In this document: positions 44,241-55,379 of the stretch, piece by piece
Numbering within the stretch: position 1 is the stretch's first letter
Layout of the letters: the number at the start of each line of letters is the position of its first letter
Assembly: GCA_050084985.1 (NCBI GenBank)
Contig: JBITNC010000001.1
Location: 62,930,001-62,994,000, forward strand
Direction: 5' to 3'
From: Nageia nagi
Lineage: Eukaryota > Pinophyta
DNA: 64,000 bases
Notes under the pieces: generated by a model
Database searches by the model: none
Told to the model about the DNA's origin: nothing
The model's input: the letters and a program-made list of their open reading frames with translations, nothing else
Made by a program: the position numbers and the translations under genes

Positions 44241-44978
44241 TAATACCATAAAAATGATTTATTATTTATTTTATATATCATATTTAGACTCATTAAATGA
44301 TTAATTGGCAATAATACATAAATCAAGATAAATTACCATTACAATGTAATACCATATGCTAGGGCCAATGAAATATTATTTACCATGGTTTATATTTTAA
44401 ATTATCTTGAATATAGAAAATATTATAATTATTGATATGTGTCAGCTTTCACTCCTTTCTATTTCATTGCAAGTTATAAATACAAGATGTGAAGGTTGAC
44501 ATCCTTATCAAATCTCTTTGATAGATGGTTATCCCAAACATCAAACTTATGGTGTCTCTTGATGCCACTTATCTTGAGAAATTTTTTATATTCTTTAAGC
44601 TATTTTATCTCTCATTTATGTATTATACAAATCATCAAGTTCCATGCAACCAATGGCATACCATTCCTACACATCCAGCAATGTGTGCTTGTTAGATCGG
44701 GAGGTCTAGATTTTGGAGAATGACTTATGGTACCATTCTAGTGAATATTCATTATGAGCTCCTCTAAAGTCCAATTGCAATCCTTTAAATATTTATTATT
44801 TTTCCTCTTTGAGTATTTTACACAAACTGGCTACTTTTCCACTTTGTATCAAGTTTATATGTTTCATGTACATTCATTGTGTATTTGATATAGAGTATAT
44901 CATTATATAATCATTGTATTCATATACCATTTATTTATTTATGTATTTATTCATTAATTACATATTTTTGGGTCTACA
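44241..44978 (+). repeat. 5' LTR of the gag-only gypsy-type element
   Basis: It aligns with 52152-52888 over nearly its whole length with moderate divergence (tgatttattatttat, gccaatg.aatattatttacc, cttatggtgtctcttgatgcc). A TATA motif tataaata is at 44475-44482 and is kept in the other LTR at 52388-52395. The end ggtctaca is followed by ttttggtgaata, a possible primer binding site. Confidence 0.87.
44475..44482 (+). promoter_or_regulatory. TATA box in the gypsy-type 5' LTR
   Basis: tataaata occurs mid-LTR and is conserved in the 3' LTR. It is the likely core promoter of the element. Confidence 0.6.
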
Positions 44979-45299
44979 TTTTGGTGAATACAACATTCTT
45001 ACACACCTAAGTCTTCACCTAGGGCATCCTTTCTAAAAATTCATGAGTCCATTTTCACTATTATTTGTCCCTCTACTTGAAGCTCTTTGAATAGTAGCTA
45101 GAGAATATGATAAAACTAGAGTCTGTTCTACCTATTTTTAAAAACTGATTTAAACATAGAACAACCTAAGGTTTTTAGGGAAAATTTTAATTTTAATGAT
45201 ATTTAAAGAAGTGTTAGGCATAACCCTAACTACCTCTACAAGAACCTCACCTTTGTAACCATGATACTTGTAGTGACTATGAATCTACAAGTTCTAATA

Positions 45300-47480
45300 A
45301 GAAAATGTGTATTATTGATGAAACTCCTCATAGATTTGATATAAATATTGAACATTATAAATTTGAAACTATAAGTTTGAATAGTCATGAGGATACTTCT
45401 GATAATAATGTTGAACTTGAACAATTATATACAATTCCTAACCATATTTTATATATTAAGGAATTATTATCTGATAGAGAAAAGTTGGAATATTTTCTTA
45501 CTCATAATGCTCAAATTATTACTAGTATTCTAACAAACTATGAGCTAGTAGAAGAGAACTATGTAGCTTTGTAATTATTATATAGTTTATTTTCTTATGA
45601 AAATGCAGGTTTAACAAGACAAAGGGTTTCTAATATCAATATAGATGCTGCTAATAGCATATCTTCTTGTGAACATGCTACCACCAACATGAATGACATT
45701 GAAATAGAACTTGCTCTTGAAGGTAATGAGGATGTTTCAAATCCCTTAAGTGAAGTAGATATTGAGAATGATGGAACAAAAAGAAAATATTAATATTATG
45801 ATTACTTGATTCTCAAACTTGACCACTTTAAAATAGGTACAATTTCTAAAGGTAAGGAGATTATATAAGATGATGATCATGATGCTCAACTTCAAGTACA
45901 AGTTGCAAATATTATTAATGATGCTTACATGAAAAATATTGATTGGATATTAGAAGAGAATAATATTAAAATTGATTTCCTTCATAATATTTAGGACATC
46001 ATCCCCTTTCATTTGGATCCTTATACACAACAATTAGAGTTTGTGATGAAATTGTTGATAAATTAGAAAATGAAAGAGTAAATAGAATTAGATCACTTCT
46101 TATACTTATAGAGAATGAACTTACAAATGAAAAGGTTTCACCATAAACCCCTCCACCAACCCTAATAGATAGTATACATGTGGTTTCAAATCCAACTAAG
46201 GAAAGGATAAAGAAATTGGAAAAGTAATTGCTTAATGATGGCACTGATGATTTCTTTTTTTGCTTAAAGCATCCTTTGATTGGTAGAATTATCTCTAAAA
46301 TGCTCAATAAGAAAAAATGTATTAAATTTACAAAGTTTTATGGCTTTCAAGATCCTAGGATGCATGTTAGAAAATTTCAAGAAGAAGTGATGGAATATAT
46401 GCATGATAAAGTTTTGCTTGCTAAATTGTTTTCACATAGTTTGAAAGACGATGCATGGAAATGGTACTTTCTTCTTCCTGAAAAGAGTATTGATAAGTAT
46501 GAGAATTTGATTCATTAATTTTTGAAATAATTTATACACAATATTACTAAAAAAATTCACTTTAAATATTTGTGTAAAATTAAGCAATTGCTTAACCAAT
46601 CTTTAGCTAATTTCATGAAAAAATAGAAACAAAATGCTTACAAAATTACAATGCTTAAGCAAGATTTGAAAGATACATTTGCAAATGAATTATTTACTAT
46701 GTATAAGTTATTTTTTATCTCTAATAATTATATGATATTGGATGAAATGATGGATGTTTTATTTTTAAAAAAGGCTTATATTCAAAAACTATATGTTATA
46801 CGTAATAACAAACCTCAAACATATGATAACAAGGTAAACACTCCCGAAATAAATAAGAAATATGAAGTCAATATTATTCATAATAACAATAATAAAACTT
46901 AAATATATAATAAGAAAACCCTCAAAATAAATAATAAACCTCAAAAACTATTTATAGAGTTGACTAATATTGTTGATAATATTCTTAATGTATAATTGAA
47001 AGAGGAACATATTGAGCTTCCACCTATTGTTGAACCTCAATTCCCTAATGGTGTGTCTAAAAATTTTTGATATGAGGAATTTTGAAATTATCATAGGGTA
47101 CCTATACATATAACAAGAAATTGTAATACTTTAAGGCATATTATTCAAGATTTCATTGATAATAAGGAAATTAGTATGGATGATAATACTAATATAGATG
47201 ATGGAGATGTGCACCCTGATAATGGAAAATTAGGGGTATTCACAAATCCTATACCTCCTTCATAACCTAGAGGTTGTATTGGTATATTAATTACTTCACA
47301 TGGTTTGATTAATTATTTTACTCATAAACATGGATGCAAAAATGATAAATCAAAGAATGATGGACAAGTAATGAAATTCAATGCTGCTAATGGCATGCAC
47401 CACTATTTGGATGCAACCCATGGTATGGAAAACATAAAAATAAATAAGGTACCTCTATTTTTCCTTGCTTTTACATAATG
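45300..47480 (+). pseudogene. Gypsy gag remnant
   Basis: An N-terminal acidic piece (45305-45574) is followed by the gag core at 46228-46518: FTKFYGFQDPRMHVRKFQEE, LLAKLFSHSLKDDAWKWYFL and SIDKYENLI. This is the retrotrans_gag pattern (F.G..DP..H...F ... F..SL...A..WY..L). It continues in pieces as HFKYLCKIKQLLNQSLANFM (46555-46630) and 46651-46902. A broken zinc-binding segment at about 47070-47160 reads NYHRVPIHITRNCNTLRHII, keeping only part of the knuckle. The end near 47480 (KVPLFFLAFT) is not followed by pol. Confidence 0.83.
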
Positions 47481-48229
47481 TATTTGGGTTACAAAAATAC
47501 CCCAAGTACATAAAATTATTTGTTAAAATATAAAACTTGTAATTGTAGTGTGTATTAGGTAGATTTTTTATTTGTCTAACCATTTTGAATAGTTTTCCAT
47601 TGTATGCATGTATTTATTAATCTGTTCATTCCATGGGAAATTATTCTTTCATTATTTCTTAAAATTTCCATTTTATTTCTCGAATTCCATGCTACTAGTG
47701 GTGTTCCACCTAAATTCAGGTCATTAATATGCATTTCCTAGAACAAAATTCAAAAGAATAGTATATTGTTTATCCTTTTGGTAGTTTTTATTATTTTAAT
47801 CAACTACAACATAAATTTGAAAATGTCAAATAGAAAATACTTGCACTTATGTGTATTGGATTCACTTAGTACCTTGTAACCTAGCTTGGAGGTTCAATTA
47901 TGCCTTTTGTTATTTATTTTGAGCTTCAAGTGTGTAATCATGTTTGATAATGATAAAATAAATTGATAAATATTTTATTTCATTTTATAGATTTTTTATT
48001 ATTTAAAGTTGCATGTATTGTATTGGGATGGATGGTTTCTTGCTTAAAAATTGCATTCTATGAATTTACATGCTTTCTTTAACATACATTATACAATAAT
48101 AAAATTGAACCATTCACATTCATATCCATAAAGCAAATAAAATAATCCAAACACACTATACAAGATTGAACCAAAAGATTATATATATATATATATATAT
48201 ATATATAAGAATCATATAATATGACATGG
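47481..48229. other. Non-coding interior of the gypsy-type element
   Basis: This is AT-rich sequence without coding signal between the gag remnant and the antisense PMD relic. It ends with an (AT)n microsatellite at 48181-48207. Confidence 0.6.
48181..48207. repeat. (AT)n microsatellite
   Basis: 27 bp of uninterrupted AT dinucleotides. Confidence 0.97.
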
Positions 48230-49980
48230 AATGGAACCAATTCCACAACCTAACTACTGGTGGGAACTACTCCCACTGCTAGTAGTATCTCTTGTCCTCT
48301 ACATAACTTAGTAGTTGCTACCATTGGCTCTTGGTAATGATACTCCTCTAGATACAACACTAGTGCTAATCCCCTAAGTTGATAAGAGATCCTTGTCCAT
48401 CTTATATTTTCTCTAAAGTGTGGCTATCTCACCCTCCTTATGCTCAATCTAGTCCATGATGATTTGCATGAAATCCCACTACTCATTGGAAGGAGGTATA
48501 TCCATTCTCTCTTATAACCTCTTCACTGATTGATCTAGTGTTGCAATTTGTGTATCATGAGCTACAAGTATGGCCTATAAGGATATCACCTATGCCTTGA
48601 AAGTATGAAGCCTCTCATTATTTTCCTTTAGGGCCACTTTCCATGTATTTATCTTTCTTACAAATAATGTGTGCATTGTTAGTCATCTAATCATATATTA
48701 ACTTGAAAAATTATGTGTGGTTAGTCCTTTTACTTGGTATTATAGCCTCAGCTAGTGCAAATAATCCTAGTCCTATTCCTCCCTCTTACATAGGAATATC
48801 ATGCATTATATTGTTAAATTGGTAGGGGTCATCCTCAAAGGACAACTCACTTGCTACTACCTCCTCATCATCATCATCTTTTTCCATGCCCAAATTAGTA
48901 GGATGAACTCCTTACCGCCAAGTAACATATCCCTAAACCACTCCTAATGCCATGGATACATTGACCACTACATCATGTACCCAAGGCTCCTCCCAAGTGA
49001 GCCTCCATGTTGATATCATCTATTCTCCTATAGGTACATCTATCTCCACCATGTATTAATAATAGAAAATTAGAATTGGTGGGATCCCTTGTTGAATTCC
49101 AAACTTCCTAAGTACCCATGCAAGCTATCAAGTATCATCCTCCCATACATAGTCTATATAGGATACCCACACTATGTATCCTACCTATAGTCCATTTATC
49201 TCTCTCTTACTAGCCTCCAAATAATGTGGACATCTATATCCATCAGTCCCTGACACCTAGTATGTCAAGGCAATATCTCCTAGATATTCTCAACCCCTTT
49301 ATAAGCCAATCTATATCACCACCATGACCTTCTCATAGGCCCACACTTGGAGAATAATTACATATACAACCATGACATTGAACTTATCAACACTCATGAA
49401 ATTATACAAATCCCTATATAGCTATGTCAAAACTAGCAAACCCTATGCAAATTATGTTCCTATTACACACATCTCTTGCACCACCCAAACCAAGTTGAGT
49501 AGAAAAGAGGATATTCTCTTATCTAGAAATAAATATGTTAAGATAATTATAGCATTCTGAAATCATAGGTGTCTACCTAGCTATGTAAATAGGTACACCT
49601 CTATCAACCTAATGACTTAGTGCTCCCAATCATTATCACCCTCTTTGATCAACCATAAAGCTAGCTACTGTTGCATATTGCTATCTGATACCTCCATCTG
49701 GTGGACTAATCTTCCCTTGATGAGAATCCACCATATCCAATAAACATCTAGAAGTGTGATAGTCATTTCACTTAGGGGAAGGTGAAAGGTATTTAAATTT
49801 GGATCCAAGGCTTGCTAGAGTTGTCAAAAGTTACATATCTTGTTGGATGTGTTTAGTAATGACTAGGTATGCTAACCCATGCCATATGAGTATATCATCA
49901 AAATGATTTATCCTTAGCCATGTCCTATCCTTCTCTAACGTAGCTATAGCCATGGGTCTACCCCAAATTAAGACCTTGCA
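48230..49980 (-). pseudogene. Plant mobile domain (PMD, aminotransferase-like) gene relic inside the retrotransposon
   Basis: Minus-strand reading across frames gives WLRINHFDDILIWHGLAYL (about 49870-49930), TFHLPLSEMTITLLDV (49743-49790, nearly the family's TFHLP.GEMT.TL.DV), WLYRDL-type and LQVWAYE blocks (about 49340-49420), RCPHYLEASKREINGL (about 49190-49240) and WVLRKFGIQQGIPP (about 49078-49124, family RVLRQFG..Q.IP). A Lys/Glu-rich tail follows to 48230. The order is that of PMD proteins, known both as host genes (MAIN-like) and as passengers of plant transposons. Many stops and frameshifts make it a pseudogene. It lies antisense to gag, between the LTRs. Confidence 0.83.
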
Positions 49981-52139
49981 TTCCTACAAAAGGAAAAACA
50001 AATATATTAAAATCAAAATTCATATATTAAACATTTCAAATTAGAAATAAATGGACTAACATGCATGAAGAGGCTAGAATGCATATTCAAATCAAACCAA
50101 GATACTAGAAGGCAACTAAAGGAAGCTCACCATATGGTCAAAAGGAAAATAGCATATATACTCCACTATGTGATCTTATTGACCAATGATTAGGATTCCA
50201 ACTCCTCTCTAATCCACATCCACCATCTAATAGGTAATAGATAATTCAACACTATGTAGTTTCAATGGTCTTGCAATCAAAATAGTGTTGAATTTTGTAA
50301 AATAATTTCAAATGCAAAATACATGCCAAATAACATGTTGAAGAACTAATGGCCATTCAATATTAAACCCTAGGATTTTAGTTATAAAATTAGGGATATA
50401 TAATTGATGATTTTAACTTTTAAGTTCATCTGATAGGTAATAGATAATTCAACACTATGTAGTTTCAATGATTTCTTTTTCAAAAACTAATTTTGTTGAT
50501 TTTATGCTGTTAGTGACATCATTTTCTCTAAATTCATTGTCCATCCAATGGTCCTTGCTTATAAATGGTAAAAATTTGCATTTTACTACTTCATATTTAA
50601 TATTCAATTATTTATTATTCTTTAACAGTATTTAAATTTATTTATATTAAATATATACAACCAATAGTATGGATTTAGTCAAAATGCTAAAAAATTACAA
50701 TGTGCCACTTTAAATTTCAATATCATAGATTTGATCAAATGATTATTTTGAATATTGGATCATTGCAAATATTAAAATTTTATTGTTAAAGATTAGATTG
50801 ATTGAAATTATATGCCACTTTTTCAATTTTGAAATTATGCATGGTTTACAATTGCTATATACTTAACAATTCATGTTTCATTGCTAATTGGATGCACCAT
50901 TTTTCCTAAATATTTAACCATCCATTTAAGTTCTAATAGGAGCATGGAAAAGATATAATTAATTATGGTTTCAAATGCTTGCTATAATTCCATAGTATTA
51001 CAAGTTCAAAATGATGAAGTTTTTTTTATTTTACAAACATTTTATAGAAAAGTTGATTATATAGTAAAAAGTTGCTAATATACATTGAATCTTGAAAATA
51101 TTATGATAAATTACATTATTATTTTAATTCTAAAATGATGCAAAATTATATGGATGCTCATCAATTGAATATATTTTAAATTTTTGCACTTAATATGGAA
51201 ACTCTCATGCTATCAACAGCATGCAAGTGCTAAAAATCTTTTATAAATGAGGCATGTTGAAGTTTTACTTAATATTTTCTCATTTTGATAAATTTTTCAT
51301 GCATATGCAATGTTCTATGGATAAGGATCAAAATTGTTGGAGACATGATAGTAAAGTTTAGGCATACCATGCTATCAATAGCATGTACTCATTTTGAAAA
51401 TTTATGCAAATTAAAGTATTAGGCCATTGAATGCTTGAATATATGACATATTTACAAAAGTTAAATGTTATTGTTTATTAAAAAATATTTTTAAAGACAT
51501 GGTCACTCCATGAACAATATTTCTTATCAATTACAAGATAATTCCAAGCTTGAGTCATTAAAATTTCTCATAAAATTGATAATCATCATTATTCCAATCT
51601 TGATTCATTAATAGTTCTCATCAGCTTGGCACCTATATACTATGAGTTGTATATCAAAGTAGTCTATACATCATGGATATTACAAGCCTAATGCATTAAA
51701 GAGGCCTTCATGTGCTTGCTTTTCATATACTATGAGTTGTCTTTCATAGTAGTCTATACATATCATAGTTTATAACACTATGAGTCACATCAGCCATAGT
51801 GACACACTACATATTGTATTTATTTCATCATTGCTATTTACATAGTTTATTCTTTCATAGATTTTATCTATGTAGGTATATGTTATTTTGTTCTATAGGT
51901 ATTATTCGAGTGATTAGGATTGGCATAGATTTCTCACCTCATATAGGGACTCCAATTTTTGGCTTGCTTACCTAATGCAACATGAGCTAGGGGAAACCAA
52001 GACAAAAAGGGAGCAAACAACATACTATACTTGACATATTGATCAAAATAGGGAATTCCACTTTACTATTGAAAATTTTCTTCTCTTCTCTATACTTCTT
52101 TGGACTATGCAATTTTAATGCTTTTCATTACATATCCAA
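49981..52139. other. AT-rich 3' interior of the gypsy-type element
   Basis: No coding region is seen. The stretch contains a direct repeat of about 40 bp (taatagataattcaacacta) at about 50230 and 50433, two inverted-repeat words catgct...agcatg near 51209 and 51369, and a duplicated tactatgagttg block at about 51638 and 51728. It ends at the polypurine tract aagagggacaaaa (52139-52151). Confidence 0.6.
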
Positions 52140-52151
52140 AGAGGGACAAAA

Positions 52152-52888
52152 TGTAGACACCTAAAAATGATTTATTATTTATTTAATAAATCATATTTCG
52201 ATTCATTAAATAATTAATTGAAAATAATACATAAATTAAGATAAATTGCCATTAAAATGCAATACCATATGCTAAGGCCAATGCAATATTATTTACCATG
52301 ATTTATATTTTAAATTATCTTGAATATAGAAAAGATTATTGTTATTGTGATGTGTCAACTTTCACTCTTTTTTATTTCCTTTTAGGTTATAAATACAAGA
52401 GGTGAAGGTTGAAACCCCTATCAAATCTCTTTGATAGGTGGTTTTCCTAAACATCAAACTTATGGTGTCTCTTGATGCCACCTATCTTGAGAAATTTGTT
52501 ATACTCTTTGAGCTCTATTATCTCTCTTTTACATACAACACAAATCATTAAGTTCCACATAGCCAATGGCATACCATTCCTATGCATCCAATAGCAAAGT
52601 GCCTATTAGATCAAGAGGTCTAGATTTTGGGGAATGACTCATGGTACCATTATAAAAAATATTCATTATGAGCTCATTTGAAGTCCAATCATAATCCTTC
52701 AAAGATTCATTATTGTTTTTCTTCAAGGATTGTACATAAACTAGCTACTTGCCCACTCTATATTAGGTTTATATATTTCATGTACATTCATTATGTATTT
52801 GATATAAAGCATATCATTATATAATCATTATATTCATAGACCATTCATTTATGTTTTTATTCATTAATTACATATTTTTGGTTCTATA
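52152..52888 (+). repeat. 3' LTR of the gag-only gypsy-type element
   Basis: It starts tgtagacaccta and ends near ttggttctata, homologous to 44241-44978. A purine-rich tract lies directly before it. Confidence 0.87.
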
Positions 52889-53640
52889 GTATTGCTCACC
52901 CATTGATTCTTTTGGTCATGATTTTTATCTAACAAATGCTTTTAATACTTTTAAAAATATCTCCACAAATAGCATGCTTATAGCACTTACAACACCTACT
53001 ATTTCTATATCATCTACTAAGAAGATCAATATATGAACTTGTATGTCCATAAAAGAAGTAGACATTTCCTTTTCAAAGATACAAATAACTTCAGCAATTT
53101 CTCTATGTCATCTAGGTATTTTTCTCACTTTTATCTCCTTTGTATTTATCCACCTATTGATAAAAATATTATATCATCAAATGTATGAAAAATTGATATA
53201 TATATAAGACTTAGAAAGCAAAAATAATTTAACATATGCTATTTTCATAAAATAGTACCATAACATGACATACCTTAGAAATATTGATAGTTGACCAATT
53301 ACCTTTTTTAGATTTGGAGGTAAATTCTTACATCCACAAATTGTAAGTGGAAAAATATGTTGTACATAAAATTTTGTATTGTATAAGTATTATTCATCAG
53401 TATATTTTGAAAACATGTATATTAATACTAAGAAATAATTTCTATAGACATATAATATGAGAATACATTTAAGAAATTGTGGTAATCATGAGATTTTAAT
53501 CTTGTTATTTTACCATTAATAGTGAATGCTTTTCTTAAAGATGATCCATACTGAGTTGGTATTCTAATGGTTTTAATAAGATTATGTACCATGTTCACTT
53601 GTTATTTAGATATCATCCATGGTAAGTGATCAAGTGCTAT
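52889..53640 (-). pseudogene. CACTA DUF4218, upstream half (right copy)
   Basis: From high to low coordinates: INGKITRLKSHDYHNFLKCI (about 53450-53525; family GKI.GLKSHDCHV....LP), then YRMKIALDHLPWMIS-like pieces, then sequence matching the left copy's LVDDIEIASVISARSM region (52890-53110). Intron-like non-coding stretches interrupt it near 53150-53400. It joins 44240 when the retrotransposon is removed. Confidence 0.78.
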
Positions 53641-53649
53641 TTTCATTCT

Positions 53650-54960
53650 ATATGATATCCATTAGGTATACTTTGTGTTTCTATCTCTTAAGTTATTTCT
53701 TACATTAATAATATCAAAGTTTGTAGTTGTTGTATATTGATACAAAGAAGATGCAACATTATTTACAATGTGCATAGGATCTATTAAATGTGCCACTAAC
53801 AAGTGCTTCCAGTATGGAAGTTTATAAAATATTAATAATCTTTTCATACCTACAAAATATGTATAAAGTCAATCATTAATTAGTAAATTAAGTATTGAAA
53901 TTGGAATAATATAAATGTGTTTTTTTTATATAACTATACATAATGACATATTTTGATAAAATTCACCTTTGGGTAAATCATCTTTACTAATAAAAAAATC
54001 ATTTGGGTCTTCATGCCATTGTTCCTCATCAAACCTTCCCTAACATACATCTTCACCTTGTTGGTACTTTTCCAACTAATCATTAAGACTTGCATAATTG
54101 AAAGTGGGGGTGTAATCAAACTCACCATCAAATTGTGATGACTTACCTCTATGAAATTCATGATCTATTGGAAAATATTTTCTATTGTTAAGGTATTCCA
54201 TCTTCTTCATCACACTCCAATACCTTATTATGAGATTTTTTGCACACCATGGGCAAGCATGATAAGCCTTTGTCTGAAGGCCTATAAAAAAATATTATTT
54301 TAAAAATCATGATCATCATGTTAGATAAAATCAAATATTTGTAATATCAAGGTTGATTTATTATAAAATACATATGTAATAAAGATTGTACACAATACAC
54401 TTACTTGAACAAATAGTAAGTCCTAGAAAGTCATGTATAGTCCAACATAGTATGCCATGTAGTGTGAATGATCTATGTTGGATAGGTATACTTATATCAA
54501 TCACACTACGAATTATATTCCATAATTGCATCAATTAATCAATTAATGGTTCAAGGTAGACATCCATATTTTTCATTTAATATTTTCTAAGAACTATAAA
54601 ATTCAAGATCAAATGTTTCTTTTTTTATACACATCTATAGAGGTAAGTTATAGTTAACTATAACAATAGGTCACAATGAATAGGTAGATGATTATATGAA
54701 AAATGGATTAACACCATCGATTGCTAAACCCGATATGACACTCGTAAGTTCATGTCAAAATTTATCTTCCCATGTATCTATTGGTATAGAAATATTTCCT
54801 CTTACTCAATGATAACCATTGATAATGATAAAGATAGTAAAGCAACCTAGAATCAAGTGAGAATGCATTACTAAAATCCTATTGTAAGGATTGATACCCA
54901 AGGTTTCTATAGGAAGCTCATGTCATTATACAAGCTTGAATTATGTAGGTCTTGTTGGGA
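53650..54960 (-). pseudogene. CACTA transposase TNP2, right copy
   Basis: From high to low coordinates: a WEDKF.HELTSVISGLAIDG block with GVNPFF (about 54700-54770; family LASDG.NPF), VIVNYNLPL (about 54640), LQTKAYHACPWCAKN (about 54240-54285; family STKG..ACP.C), YFPIDHEFHRGKSSQFDGEF (about 54125-54185) and KLPYWKHLLVAHLIDPMHIV (53770-53835; family LPYWK.L..RHN.DVMHIEKN). This is the whole TNP2 order, but in several frames with stops. The ORF 53934-54161 is a shifted frame of the FDGEF segment. Confidence 0.85.
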
Positions 54961-55379
54961 ATCAGCTACATAGTGTGGTAGGGTAGTAACTATTAACACA
55001 TATTTTTTATAGGGATTGAGGTGTTTATTGTGTAATAGTTTAAAAGTTACTATGGTTTTAAAAAGTGTAAAATAAAGAAAAGAAAAGGGTATGAGAATGT
55101 TTTGATCCTGGTGACATGTTAAAGAAAGTGAAGCAATGTCTAAGGTTTCTTAATTCTAAATCATTCAAGAAATCTCATTTGAAATCTTCCAACCTAAAAA
55201 TAGAATAACATAAGTCCAATCTATTCTCAAGAGGAGTGGGGAGCAAAGTTGACTATTAGTACTCTATAAGTAGGAATGATGCAAACAAAGAAATACAAAA
55301 CACAACAAGTACACACAAACTTTATTTCAAATAAGGAGATCTAATTTGATGTCATAGAATGAATAAAATACCATAATAT
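54961..55379. other. Unassigned sequence upstream of the right TNP2
   Basis: No coding or repeat signal is recognised. It may include 5' sequence of the CACTA transposase. Confidence 0.5.

Larger units (their letters stand above)
44241..52888 (+). mobile_element. Gypsy-type LTR element with gag only and an antisense plant mobile domain gene
   Basis: Two LTRs of about 737 bp (44241-44978 and 52152-52888) enclose about 7.2 kb. The 3' LTR starts tgtagacacc after an aagagggacaaaa tract, a style I associate with plant Tat-lineage gypsy elements. Gag remnants are on the plus strand (45300-47480). No protease, reverse transcriptase or integrase was found. A decayed PMD gene lies on the minus strand (48230-49980). 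The insertion splits the DUF4218 part of the CACTA transposase. The target duplication is not clear, and the left LTR end has lost its TG. Confidence 0.82.
42688..54960 (-). mobile_element. CACTA transposon relic, right copy, split by a gypsy-type element
   Basis: It begins with cactacaagaaaatgg at 42688, a textbook CACTA end. Minus-strand transposase domains follow: DUF4216 (43122-43403), DUF4218 (44064-44240 plus 52889-53640) and TNP2 (53650-54960). The gypsy-type element at 44241-52888 splits DUF4218. Upstream flank and order match the left copy, so this is the same ancestral insertion after segmental duplication. Left and right copies of the TNP2 core have diverged strongly or recombined. 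The 5' end was not found. Confidence 0.87.

Noticed and set aside
44496-44723. 75-codon ORF on the plus strand
   Set aside because: It lies wholly inside the LTR of the gypsy-type element and has no conserved domain.
45260-45280. acttgtagtg as the missing CACTA end
   Set aside because: It lies in the interior of the later gypsy-type element, so it cannot be the end of the older transposon.
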